Origin: an uncultured Pseudodesulfovibrio sp.
GTDB lineage: Bacteria; Desulfobacterota; Desulfovibrionia; Desulfovibrionales; Desulfovibrionaceae
Reading direction: 5' to 3'
Length of the DNA: 13,395 nt
Assembly: GCA_947259235.1 (NCBI GenBank)
Contig: CAMYLL010000040.1
Span: 1 to 13,395 of the forward strand
In this document: positions 1 through 7,107 of the stretch, one piece after another
Numbering within the stretch: the first letter of the stretch is position 1
Layout of the letters: every line of letters begins with the position of its first letter
Translations under genes and position numbers: made by a program
The notes under the pieces: generated by a model
Seen by the model: only the letters and a program-made list of their open reading frames with translations
What the model was told of the DNA's origin: nothing
Database searches by the model: none

Positions 1-678
1 CAGCCCCAGCGAGACGCGGCCGATGTCCGTCTCGTCGATGTATATCCACATCTCAAGACGCGTGGGATCGAGGACGGTGATGAGGTTGGACACGGACAGG
101 CCGGAGACGATGGTCTCGCCCTCCTGAGCCGCCACCTGGCTGACCACGCCGTCTATGGGGCTGTAAATACGGGTATAGGTGAGCTGGACCTTGAGGGTGT
201 CGAGCTTGGCCCGGGCCGAGGCCACGGAGTGGCGGGCCATCTGGGCGTCCTGCAGGGCGATGTCCAGGGAGTCCTGGGGCTCCAGCTCCTGCCGCACCAG
301 GGATTTCTTGCGGGGCAGGGTTTTCTCCATGTAATTGAGCTTGGCCTGCTGAAGCCGCAGGTTGGCCTCGGCCTCGTCTATCTTGGCGCGCAGCTCGCGG
401 CTGTCTATCTCGGCGATGAGGTCGCCCTTTTTGACCGTGTCGCCCACCTTGACCTTGACGGAATCGAGCACACCCGTGGCCTGGGCGCCGATCTTGACCT
501 GCGCGCCCACCTGGGCCTTGGCTATGCCCGTGGCCTCAAGAAGGCGCGAGACGTCACCGCGGCCGATGGTGGCGGTCTTGATGATGGTTATCTCGCCCTT
601 GGACGACGTGCCGGTGAAGTACCACACCCCGGCGCCTGTGAGCAGCACGGCCACTGCGATGAATATGAGTTTTTTCAT
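1..678 (-). CDS. HlyD/MacA-type efflux periplasmic adaptor subunit (C-terminus beyond window)
   Basis: This is the first 226 residues of a membrane-fusion (periplasmic adaptor) protein; the frame stays open to the left edge, so the C-terminus is missing. Seen: residues 1-22 form a signal anchor (MKKLIFIAVAVLLTGAG). Residues 55-92 are the first half of the lipoyl domain (GVLDSVKVKVGDTVKKGDLI). Residues 94-165 are charged and Ala/Leu-rich, a likely alpha-hairpin coiled coil. Residues 168-190 are the second lipoyl half (RIYSPIDGVVSQVAAQEGE), followed by the start of the beta-barrel. Known for the family: such proteins bridge an inner-membrane ABC (MacB-type) or RND pump to an outer-membrane channel. 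The ATG lies 6 bases after the YkgJ-type gene's stop, and its ribosome site overlaps that gene's end, so the two are co-transcribed. The partner pump is presumably further left. MacA-like is the best guess; the substrate is unknown. Confidence 0.9.
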   Translation of the reverse strand, partial: MKKLIFIAVAVLLTGAGVWYFTGTSSKGEITIIKTATIGRGDVSRLLEATGIAKAQVGAQVKIGAQATGVLDSVKVKVGDTVKKGDLIAEIDSRELRAKIDEAEANLRLQQAKLNYMEKTLPRKKSLVRQELEPQDSLDIALQDAQMARHSVASARAKLDTLKVQLTYTRIYSPIDGVVSQVAAQEGETIVSGLSVSNLITVLDPTRLEMWIYIDETDIGRVSLGL

Positions 679-684
679 GGAGCC

Positions 685-1161
685 TTACCTGTTTCCGGGC
701 TTGTTCTGTTCCTGGCGCAGGACCTCGTCGAATTTCGGGACCCGGCCTCGCCTGCTGCGCATGATGATGTCACGAAACGTGGTCGCCTTGAAGGAGAAAC
801 CGCAATCCTGACGCAGCCAGCCGCCCTGATAGTAGAGGGACTTCGACGGATAGGTTCTACACACCGGCAGACGATCTTCATAGCATGTGCAAAAATTATC
901 CGCACCCTGCAACGTGCAGCGGAACACGAGGTGGCCCCAGTCGTCGCGCCCGGTGATCTCGAACCGCTCGTGGCCCGGCTTGCGCTCGCACAGCTTGCGG
1001 AAGGCGCGCTCGGACTTCAGCCAGCGGCCCCGGTCGTGCAGCAGGATGTCGTGGCAGCACTCGCCGCAGACGTTGCACTGGCCCAGCACCTTGACCTCGC
1101 TGCGCAGGATCAGGGCGCGCAGGCGGCGCATGAGCCCGGTGAAGGTCCGCAGGCCGCCCAC
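685..1161 (-). CDS. YkgJ-family cysteine-cluster protein (putative Zn/Fe-binding)
   Basis: A 158-residue protein of the YkgJ/CxxCxxCC family (PF03692), a small group of predicted metal-chelating proteins without a firmly established reaction. Seen: the signature C29-xx-C32-xx-C35-C36 (QCNVCGECC), and a second cluster C82, C91, C93, C101 (RCTLQ...CTCYEDRLPVC), followed by RTYPS and C120. That is nine cysteines, which fits co-ordination of one or more metal ions. No signal peptide or membrane segment is visible, so it is probably cytoplasmic. The chosen start is a GTG four bases after the phosphomannomutase stop codon, which implies translational coupling; an ATG at residue 11 (position 1131) is an alternative. 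It sits between phosphomannomutase and an efflux adaptor, a context that does not reveal a role. Confidence 0.85.
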   Translation of the reverse strand: MGGLRTFTGLMRRLRALILRSEVKVLGQCNVCGECCHDILLHDRGRWLKSERAFRKLCERKPGHERFEITGRDDWGHLVFRCTLQGADNFCTCYEDRLPVCRTYPSKSLYYQGGWLRQDCGFSFKATTFRDIIMRSRRGRVPKFDEVLRQEQNKPGNR

Positions 1162-1164
1162 GGT

Positions 1165-2523
1165 CTAGCCTCCGAGCTCCTCGACCCAGCCCTTGATGGG
1201 CGTCTCCATGATCCGGCGCAGCTCGGCCAGCCGCGCCTCGGACTCCGCCTCGAAGCGCAGCACCAGCGCGCCCTGGGTGTTGGAGGCGCGCACCAGGCCC
1301 CAGCCGTCGCCGAACTCCACCCGCGCACCGTCCATGTCGATGACGTCGTAGCGCTCCTTGAAATACGCCTGGGCCCGGGCCACCACCTCGAACTTGACCG
1401 CCTCGGGGCAGTCCATGCGGATCTCCGGGGTATTGAAGGTGGTGGGCCAGTCGCTCAGGAAGGCGGACAGGGGCCGCTCGTCGCGGCTGAGAATCCCGGC
1501 CAGCTTGAGCGCGCCGAAGGTGGCATCGTCAAAGCCGTGGTAGCCGTGGAAGAAGAACATGTGGCCGGACATCTCGCCGCCGATGGCCGCGCCCGTCTCG
1601 ATCATCCGGCTCTTGACGATGGAGTGGCCGGTGACGCACATCTCGGCCGTGCCGCCGTGGTCCTCCACGTCCTTGAAGAGCAGGTGGCTGCACTTGACGT
1701 CGGCCACCACCCCCGCGCCGGGCAGCTCGCGCAGCAGGTCGCGGGCATAGATGGCCAGGAGCTGGTCGCCGTACATCAGGCGGCCCGTGTCGTCCACTGC
1801 GCCTATGCGGTCGCCGTCGCCGTCAAGCCCCACGCCCAGCTCCGCGCCGTGCGCCACCACTGCGGCCTTGAGGTCTTCCACGTTGGCCTCCACCACTGGG
1901 TCCGGGTGATGGTTGGGAAAGGAGCCGTCCGGCTCGCAATAGAGGCGGATGACCTCGGCCCCGGCGGCCTCCAGGATGTCGGCGGTCAGGTCGCCCGCCG
2001 CGCCGTTGCCGCCGTCCACCACCACCTTGACCGGCCGGGCCAGGGTAACGCGCGAGAGCAGGTCTTCCTTGTAGGTGGGGATGATGTCGTGAAAAGACAC
2101 CAGTCCCTGGCCCGAGGGAGAGTCCCCGGCCTGCATCAGGTCGTGGATGGCCAGGACCTCGTCGCCATAGATGGTGGAGCGGCCGCCCCATACCTTGAAC
2201 CCGTTATACTCGCTCGGGTTGTGGCTGGCCGTGATCATCACGCCCGCCTCGAAGCCCAGGTTGCGGGCAGCGAAATAGAAGACCGGAGTGGAGACCTGGT
2301 CCAGGCAGACCACGTCGACGCCGGTCATGGACAGCCCCTGGGCCATGGCCCGCTGATAGCCCGGCGAGCTGGCGCGGCAGTCGTGCCCGAGCAGGGCGCG
2401 GGTCCAGCCGTGGCGCAGGAAATACGCGCCGCAGGCCCGGCCCAGCTCGCGCACCCAGCTCTCGTCGAAGTCCTGATCCACTATGCCGCGAATGTCATAT
2501 GCTCTGAAGATGTGTCTGCTCAT
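1165..2523 (-). CDS. Phosphomannomutase/phosphoglucomutase (AlgC/ManB type)
   Basis: A 452-residue alpha-D-phosphohexomutase that interconverts mannose-6-P/mannose-1-P (and probably glucose-6-P/glucose-1-P), feeding GDP-mannose and UDP-glucose for LPS and exopolysaccharide. All four family signatures are present: the catalytic phosphoserine loop TASHNP (Ser100, residues 98-103), the Mg-binding loop DGDGDR (234-239), the sugar-specificity loop GEMSGH (316-321), and the C-terminal phosphate-binding loop RASNT (412-416). The Glu of GEMSG is typical of the dual-specific PMM/PGM subgroup. The N-terminus MSRHIFRAYDIRG is canonical and fixes the start, although the ribosome site (AGG, three bases before the ATG) is weak. 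Length is normal. It is the first gene of a minus-strand operon and is transcribed divergently from hflK. It is cytosolic. Confidence 0.95.
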   Translation of the reverse strand: MSRHIFRAYDIRGIVDQDFDESWVRELGRACGAYFLRHGWTRALLGHDCRASSPGYQRAMAQGLSMTGVDVVCLDQVSTPVFYFAARNLGFEAGVMITASHNPSEYNGFKVWGGRSTIYGDEVLAIHDLMQAGDSPSGQGLVSFHDIIPTYKEDLLSRVTLARPVKVVVDGGNGAAGDLTADILEAAGAEVIRLYCEPDGSFPNHHPDPVVEANVEDLKAAVVAHGAELGVGLDGDGDRIGAVDDTGRLMYGDQLLAIYARDLLRELPGAGVVADVKCSHLLFKDVEDHGGTAEMCVTGHSIVKSRMIETGAAIGGEMSGHMFFFHGYHGFDDATFGALKLAGILSRDERPLSAFLSDWPTTFNTPEIRMDCPEAVKFEVVARAQAYFKERYDVIDMDGARVEFGDGWGLVRASNTQGALVLRFEAESEARLAELRRIMETPIKGWVEELGG

Positions 2524-2638
2524 GATCCTGGTGTGTTTTGCGCCCCGGGGGCGTATTGTTCGTCATGTTCGACGTCGTGCCGACAATCGTCCGGCTTTCC
2601 TTGACCTCGTGTCCCATTACGCCTATTCCTGAGGCATT

Positions 2639-3712
2639 ATGAATTGGGATTGGGAAAAACTACAAAAACAACAACAGGGGCGCCCGGGCGGCAAGCCGCC
2701 GAGCTTCGACGACTTTCAGGAACAGTTTGAAAAGTTCAAGCGATTCAAACTGCCAGGCTGGAAGCTCATCGTGCCTGTCTTCATCATCCTCTGGATCGCA
2801 TCCGGGTTCTACATAGTGGAACCGGACGAGGTCGGGGTGGTCAAGCAGTTCGGGCAATTCAACCGCATCACCACTGCCGGGCCGAATTACCACATTCCGT
2901 ACCCGGTGGAAAGCGCCATGACCCCCAAGGTCACACAGATCAGGCGCGTGGAGTTCGGTTTCCGGTCCACCGGCCAGGCCAGGACCCAGACGTTCCAACA
3001 GGGCATCTCCCGCGAGGTCCCCGAAGAGGCGCTGATGCTCACCGGCGATGAAAACATCGTCTCGGTGCAGTTCATCGTCCAGTACATGATCAAGGACGCC
3101 AGGGAATACCTCTTCAACGTCTCCGACCCGGAGGCCACCATCGTCCACGCGGGCGAGGCGGCCATGAGAGAGGTCATCGGCAAGGGCAAGATCGACGACG
3201 CCCTGACCACCGGCAAGCAGGACATCCAGGTCCAGACCCGCGACCTGATGCAGCTCATCCTCGACTCCTACCAGACCGGCGTCAGCATCGTGGCCGTGCA
3301 GATGCAGAACGTACACCCGCCCGAGCAGGTGGTGGACGCCTTCAAGGACGTGGCCAGCGCGCGCGAGGACAAGAGCCGCTTCATCAACGAGGCCGAGGCC
3401 TACCAGCGCGACATCCTGCCCAAGGCGCGTGGCGAGGCATCACGCATCGTCAACGCGGCCCAGGCCTACACCCAGTCCAAGGTCCGCCAGTCGCAGGGTG
3501 ACGCGTCACGCTTCCTGGCCGTGCTCAAGGAATATGACAAGGCCAGGGACATCACCCGCCGCCGCCTCTACCTCGAGACCATGGAGTCGATCCTGCAGAA
3601 CCCGGAGATCGAAAAGCTGATCATGTCCGACGACGCGCTCAGGAAATCCGTTCCCTACCTGCCTCTGGACAAGCTGCCCAAGAAGGCGGCCCCAAGCCAG
3701 GACAAGCAGTAA
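2639..3712 (+). CDS. hflK: HflK, SPFH-domain modulator of FtsH protease
   Basis: A 357-residue type-II membrane protein. Seen: a Gln/Gly/Pro-rich cytoplasmic tail (1-38), one transmembrane segment (about 41-60), then the SPFH/band-7 domain beginning GFYIVEPDEVGVVKQFG. A long Ala/Glu/Arg-rich coiled coil follows from about residue 235 (ASAREDKSRFINEAEAYQ), and the tail ends KSVPYLPLDKLP, the characteristic HflK end. Known: HflK pairs with HflC to form a large periplasmic cage around FtsH and modulates its proteolysis of membrane proteins. hflC follows after 11 bases, as in nearly all genomes. The start is supported by GAGG at 2631-2634, four bases before the ATG. FtsH itself is not in the window. 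Confidence 0.95.
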   Translation: MNWDWEKLQKQQQGRPGGKPPSFDDFQEQFEKFKRFKLPGWKLIVPVFIILWIASGFYIVEPDEVGVVKQFGQFNRITTAGPNYHIPYPVESAMTPKVTQIRRVEFGFRSTGQARTQTFQQGISREVPEEALMLTGDENIVSVQFIVQYMIKDAREYLFNVSDPEATIVHAGEAAMREVIGKGKIDDALTTGKQDIQVQTRDLMQLILDSYQTGVSIVAVQMQNVHPPEQVVDAFKDVASAREDKSRFINEAEAYQRDILPKARGEASRIVNAAQAYTQSKVRQSQGDASRFLAVLKEYDKARDITRRRLYLETMESILQNPEIEKLIMSDDALRKSVPYLPLDKLPKKAAPSQDKQ

Positions 3713-3723
3713 GGAAGATATTC

Positions 3724-4575
3724 ATGAAAACCTCTACCATAGCACTCATCGCCCTGGTCATCCTGGGCACAATAGCCCTGACCCAGGCCGCCTTCACCGT
3801 GGACCAGACGGAGAAGGCCATCGTCATCCAGCTCGGCCGCCCGGTTGGGGAGAAGTCTCTCGGCCCCGGCCTGCACTTCAAGCTGCCCGTGATCCAGAAC
3901 GTGGTCTACTTTGACGCACGCATCCTGGACTTCGACGCCAAGCCCGAGGAGATCACCACCACGGACAAGAAATACATGAACGTGGACTCCTACACCAAGT
4001 GGCGCATCGTCGATCCGCTGACCTTCTACACCAAGGTGCGCACCATCCAGGGAGCCCAGGCCCGGCTGGACGACATCGTCCGCTCGCAGCTGCGGGTGGC
4101 CGTTGGCCGCTACACCCTGATCGAGGTGGTCTCGCACAAGCGCCAGGAGATCATGGACGCCGTGACCACGCGCTCGCGGGAGCTGCTCCAGCCCTACGGC
4201 ATCGACGTGCTCGACGTGCGCATCAAGCGCACGGACCTGCCGCCCGAGAACGCCCGGGCCATCTTCGGCCGCATGAAGGCCGAGCGCGAACGCCAGGCCA
4301 AGCAGTACCGCTCCGAAGGCCGCGAGGTCTCCGCCCGGATCATCGCCGAGGCGGACAAGGAACGCAGCATCATCCTGGCCGATGCAGAGAAGCAGTCCGA
4401 GATCGTGCGAGGCGACGGCGACGCCCAGGCCACCAAGATATACGCCGACGCGCTCAAGCAGTCCCCGGAGTTCTACGAGTTCATCCGAAGCCTCGAAGCC
4501 TACCGCAAGAGCTTCAAGGACAACTCGCGCTTCATCATGACGCCCAAGAGCCCCTTCCTGCAGCACCTGCAATAG
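3724..4575 (+). CDS. hflC: HflC, SPFH-domain modulator of FtsH protease
   Basis: A 283-residue partner of HflK. Seen: an N-terminal signal anchor (ALIALVILGTIALTQAAF, about 6-23), then a band-7/SPFH domain starting FTVDQTEKAIVIQLGRPVG. Next come the family hallmark RIKRTDLPPENARAIFGRMK (about 167-186), the coiled coil RIIAEADKERSIILADAEKQ, and the typical C-terminal segment ending SPFLQHLQ. Length is normal. AGGAAG at the end of hflK serves as ribosome site. It is co-transcribed with hflK and is the last gene of the pair, since a strong intrinsic terminator follows about 35 bases after the stop. The role is inferred from the family: assembly with HflK into the FtsH-associated membrane complex. 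Confidence 0.95.
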   Translation: MKTSTIALIALVILGTIALTQAAFTVDQTEKAIVIQLGRPVGEKSLGPGLHFKLPVIQNVVYFDARILDFDAKPEEITTTDKKYMNVDSYTKWRIVDPLTFYTKVRTIQGAQARLDDIVRSQLRVAVGRYTLIEVVSHKRQEIMDAVTTRSRELLQPYGIDVLDVRIKRTDLPPENARAIFGRMKAERERQAKQYRSEGREVSARIIAEADKERSIILADAEKQSEIVRGDGDAQATKIYADALKQSPEFYEFIRSLEAYRKSFKDNSRFIMTPKSPFLQHLQ

Positions 4576-4610
4576 ACCGCAACCAGCTGTAGAAACACAT
4601 GAAGAATTGA

Positions 4611-4647
4611 CACGGCCCCCTTTCGGGGGCCGTGGTTTTCTTTTTCC
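4611..4647 (+). terminator. Intrinsic terminator after hflC
   Basis: A perfect 10-bp stem (CACGGCCCCC at 4611-4620 paired with GGGGGCCGTG at 4625-4634) with a TTTC loop, followed by a T-rich run (GTTTTCTTTTTCC). It ends the hflKC transcript. Confidence 0.93.
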
Positions 4648-4897
4648 GACTAAAACAGTACACTTTAGTTCTTGACAACCCCGGGGTTTTCTCCCAATTT
4701 GACCGGGAGATTTTCCCGTGCTTGATTATTTTTCTGTTTTAAACGATATTGCCAATCTGAAAAATAGCCTTATTATCAATACCGAACAGTAAAACCACCT
4801 TATTATCCGAGATACTATCGACCAAATGACGGTTGACAATGAAAGGATATGACATCTACTGGCTACATATATGTAGTCGCTTGAATAAGGAGTCTCC
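4648..4897 (+). promoter_or_regulatory. AT-rich control region of the CI-like regulator
   Basis: This stretch is markedly more AT-rich than its surroundings and holds no credible gene. It contains a 12-bp palindrome AACCCCGGGGTT (4677-4688) and overlapping CTCCC/GGGAG and CGGGA/TCCCG dyads (4691-4718). The 10-bp direct repeat CCTTATTATC occurs at 4768-4777 and 4798-4807, 30 bp apart, which is about three helical turns. A sigma-70-like promoter follows: TTGACA at 4833-4838, a 16-bp spacer, and TCTACT at 4855-4860. A perfect 14-bp palindrome covers the expected transcription start. AAGGAG (4887-4892) precedes the ATG at 4898. Motifs are seen directly; their use as promoter and operators is inferred. 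Confidence 0.6.
4863..4876. promoter_or_regulatory. 14-bp palindrome, candidate autoregulatory operator
   Basis: CTACATATATGTAG is a perfect palindrome just downstream of the putative -10 box and about 20 bases before the regulator's start codon. That is where a dimeric HTH repressor would block its own promoter. Assignment to the product of the adjacent gene is inferred from position only. Confidence 0.5.
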
Positions 4898-5620
4898 ATG
4901 CCCAAGAAGAAACGTCAATGCGACGAAGCGCAGCTGAAATGGTTCGAGGAAGCACTGGAACGCATCAAGAAAGCCACCGGAGCCAGGACACAGGTCCAGC
5001 TCGCCGAGGTGCTTGATGTCCGCCAGTCCAGCATCTCCGATGCCAAGCGCCGCTGCTCCATCCCGGCTGAGTGGTTTCTGAAGCTGTACCGCAGCCACGG
5101 CCTCGACCCCGACTGGCTCTCCGAAGGCGTGGAGCCCGTCTACGTCAACGCGGCCAAGGCCAAAATTCCGGCCGACACGCTCCTGCGCGAAACCCCGGCC
5201 CCCTATGGCCGGATGAACTCCCGCGGCCGCGTGGTCCCAGTGTCCACCATGGCCGGGCTCAACAAGGATGACGCCACGTGGGAGCCCAATCCCGTGGAAG
5301 AGCTTTCCGTGCCCGAGTCCTTCTGTCGTCCCCGACTCCAGGTGGTCAAGATCGACTCCGCCGCCATGGAACCCGTCATCGGACGAGGCGCCTTTGTCGG
5401 CATAGACCGTGACCAGAAGGAACACCCCGACGGCGACCTGTGCGCCGTCCACTTCCCCCACCAGGGGCTGACCATCCGCCGCGTCTTCATGCAGGGCGAC
5501 TCCTTCCTGCTCAAGGCCGACAACGACAAGCACGCCGACCTGACCATCCCCGCCGCCGAAATGAGCGAGCGCACCGTAGGCCGGGTCATCTGGGTCCTGC
5601 AAAGCCTCTCTCCCATGTAG
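4898..5620 (+). CDS. CI-like transcriptional regulator: HTH plus S24/LexA-like C-terminal domain with catalytic residues apparently lost
   Basis: A 240-residue phage-CI/LexA-architecture protein. Residues 9-78 form a CI-repressor type helix-turn-helix domain (TQVQLAEVLDVRQSSISDAK, then IPAEWFLKLYRSHGLDPDWL). Residues 110-235 form an S24 peptidase-like fold. In active S24 proteins the Ser sits in a GDSM-P motif and the Lys in a (T/V)VKR motif. Here the equivalent stretches are DSAAMEP (153-159), with Ala156 where the Ser is expected, and LTIRRV (191-196), with Arg194 where the Lys is expected. Self-cleavage, and therefore RecA/SOS induction, looks unlikely; the domain probably dimerises or senses a ligand. 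The start is fixed by AAGGAG five bases upstream. It is monocistronic, between two terminators, with a palindrome over its promoter. No phage genes are nearby, so it looks like a domesticated regulator. Target genes are unknown. Confidence 0.85.
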   Translation: MPKKKRQCDEAQLKWFEEALERIKKATGARTQVQLAEVLDVRQSSISDAKRRCSIPAEWFLKLYRSHGLDPDWLSEGVEPVYVNAAKAKIPADTLLRETPAPYGRMNSRGRVVPVSTMAGLNKDDATWEPNPVEELSVPESFCRPRLQVVKIDSAAMEPVIGRGAFVGIDRDQKEHPDGDLCAVHFPHQGLTIRRVFMQGDSFLLKADNDKHADLTIPAAEMSERTVGRVIWVLQSLSPM

Positions 5621-5641
5621 GGAGCGCACAGAGTCCACACG

Positions 5642-5679
5642 GGGCCGGACGAAGATTCGTCCGGCCCTTTTCCTTTCGA
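5642..5679 (+). terminator. Intrinsic terminator after the CI-like regulator
   Basis: GGGCCGGACG (5642-5651) pairs with CGTCCGGCCC (5658-5667) around an AAGATT loop whose outer bases can pair further. TTTTCCTTTC follows. It separates the regulator from the GGDEF gene. Confidence 0.9.
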
Positions 5680-5758
5680 CCGATTATCAAAGACCGCGGT
5701 CCAGAGACCTGTCAGTGATGGAGAGACACTCAGCGGATTCTTGTTTCGGGGAGGAAAC

Positions 5759-7012
5759 ATGGCCGACACTACGACGGTTCTCCTGGTGGAAGACAGCAGG
5801 TTCTTCGCCTCCATGCTCAAGCGCAGAATCGAGGACGTGCTCGGCTTTGCCGTGGAGTGGAAGGCGACCTATGCGGAAGCAGCGCAGGCCATGGACTGTT
5901 GCAAGGACGATTTTCTGGTCGCCCTGCTCGATGTGACCCTGCCCGACGCGCCCAACGGCGAGATCGTCACCCACGCCCTGAACAAGGGCATCCCCAGCAT
6001 CATCTTTACCGGCGGATTCGACGGAAAAATGCGCGAGCAGTTCCTGTCCTGGAACGTGGTGGACTACATCCTCAAGGACTCCGCAACCTGCGTGGACACC
6101 CTGCTGCACACCATCGACCGCGTGGCCCGCAATCGACACGTCAAGATTCTGGTGGTGGACGATTCCCACTCGATGCGCGAGGCTCTTGCCCGGCTCCTGC
6201 GTGCCCAGCTCTATCAGGTGTTCGATGCGACCGACGGTGTCCACGCGCTTGAAGTCATGGACCGCACCCCGGACATCGCCCTGGTGATTACCGACTACGA
6301 CATGCCGCGCATGGACGGTTTCGAGCTGATCAAGCACCTGCGGGAGAAGCACTCAAAGAGCGAGCTTGCCATCATCGGCATGTCCGCCAGCGGCGATACC
6401 CTGACCTCGGCCCGGCTGCTCAAGAACGGAGCCAACGACTTCGTGCCCAAGCCGTTCAACGTGGAGGAATTCCACTGCCGGGTGGGCAACGCCGTCGAGA
6501 TGCTCGACCACATAGCCCTCATCAGGCGGCTCTCCGAGACCGACACCCTGACCGGACTCTACAACCGGAGATACTTCTTCGATCGCGCCGGGCACTTCCT
6601 GGGCCGCTGCGCGGAGGCCGGGCGCACCCCGTGCGTGGCCATGGTGGATATAGACCACTTCAAGGCCGTCAACGACACCTACGGCCACGGCGCGGGCGAC
6701 GCCGTGCTCGTTGATGTGGCCCGCGCCCTGGCAGACAGCTTTCCCGAGCGGGCCATCGTCAGCCGGTTCGGCGGCGAGGAGTTCTGCGTCCTGGCCTCCC
6801 TCGCCCCTGGCGAGCCGCCCGCGCGCGCCTTTGACGCCCTGCGTGCGCGCATCGAGTCGGCCACGACCCATGCCGGGGACGCCGCCATCCGTGTCACCGT
6901 CAGCATCGGCGTGGCCTGCGACGCCCCCGGCCTGCACGCCCTGATCACGCTGGCCGACGACCGGCTCTACGCCGCAAAGCATTCCGGCAGAAACCGGGTC
7001 GTGGACGGATAG
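5759..7012 (+). CDS. Diguanylate cyclase response regulator, REC-REC-GGDEF (PleD-like)
   Basis: A 417-residue protein that should make c-di-GMP from two GTP under phosphorelay control. REC1 spans about 5-125, with acidic pair E11/D12, phospho-acceptor D58 (LLDVTLPD) and K106. REC2 spans about 128-250, with D134/D135, acceptor D179 (ITDYDMPRMDG), S209 and K231 (PKPF). The GGDEF domain spans about 258-417, with DTLTGLYNRR, metal ligand in VDIDHFKAVND, and an intact active loop GGEEF (338-342). The RxxD inhibitory site normally found a few residues upstream of the loop is absent (PERA occupies that place), so product feedback through it is not expected. I chose the ATG at 5759 because GGGGAGG (5748-5754) precedes it; an in-frame TTG at 5741 is less likely. 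The cognate kinase is not in the window. It lies after a terminator and appears to be its own unit. Confidence 0.93.
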   Translation: MADTTTVLLVEDSRFFASMLKRRIEDVLGFAVEWKATYAEAAQAMDCCKDDFLVALLDVTLPDAPNGEIVTHALNKGIPSIIFTGGFDGKMREQFLSWNVVDYILKDSATCVDTLLHTIDRVARNRHVKILVVDDSHSMREALARLLRAQLYQVFDATDGVHALEVMDRTPDIALVITDYDMPRMDGFELIKHLREKHSKSELAIIGMSASGDTLTSARLLKNGANDFVPKPFNVEEFHCRVGNAVEMLDHIALIRRLSETDTLTGLYNRRYFFDRAGHFLGRCAEAGRTPCVAMVDIDHFKAVNDTYGHGAGDAVLVDVARALADSFPERAIVSRFGGEEFCVLASLAPGEPPARAFDALRARIESATTHAGDAAIRVTVSIGVACDAPGLHALITLADDRLYAAKHSGRNRVVDG

Positions 7013-7071
7013 TCCCCCGCACGCCCCGCCGCCGCGCCGGGACCGGGCACGGTATTTTCCTTCCACGCCAC

Positions 7072-7098
7072 TTGACGGGACCCCGTGCGCTTCATACT
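7072..7098 (+). promoter_or_regulatory. Possible promoter of panB
   Basis: TTGACG (7072-7077) and CATACT (7093-7098) resemble -35 and -10 boxes but are separated by only 15 bp. If used, transcription would start within a few bases of the panB ATG, giving a very short or absent leader. That would fit the lack of a clear ribosome site there. Weak evidence. Confidence 0.3.
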
Positions 7099-7107
7099 GT
7101 CCCGGCC

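Noticed and set aside
229..2604. 791-codon open frame on the plus strand
   Set aside because: It lies antisense to phosphomannomutase, the YkgJ-type gene and the adaptor, all with clear family motifs. Long antisense frames are expected in GC-rich genes.
3655..4572. 305-codon minus-strand frame opposite hflC
   Set aside because: Antisense shadow of a well-supported gene.
4898..5620. Prophage or integrated element around the CI-like regulator
   Set aside because: No integrase, phage structural gene, tRNA or attachment-site duplication is visible, and the flanking genes are housekeeping.
5741..5758. TTG start extending the GGDEF protein by six residues
   Set aside because: The ATG at 5759 has a strong GGGGAGG site at proper spacing, which would be inside the extension.
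7016..7065. GC-rich repeats after the GGDEF gene as a terminator
   Set aside because: The CCGG repeats do not form a clean stem with a sensible loop; only a short T-rich stretch follows.
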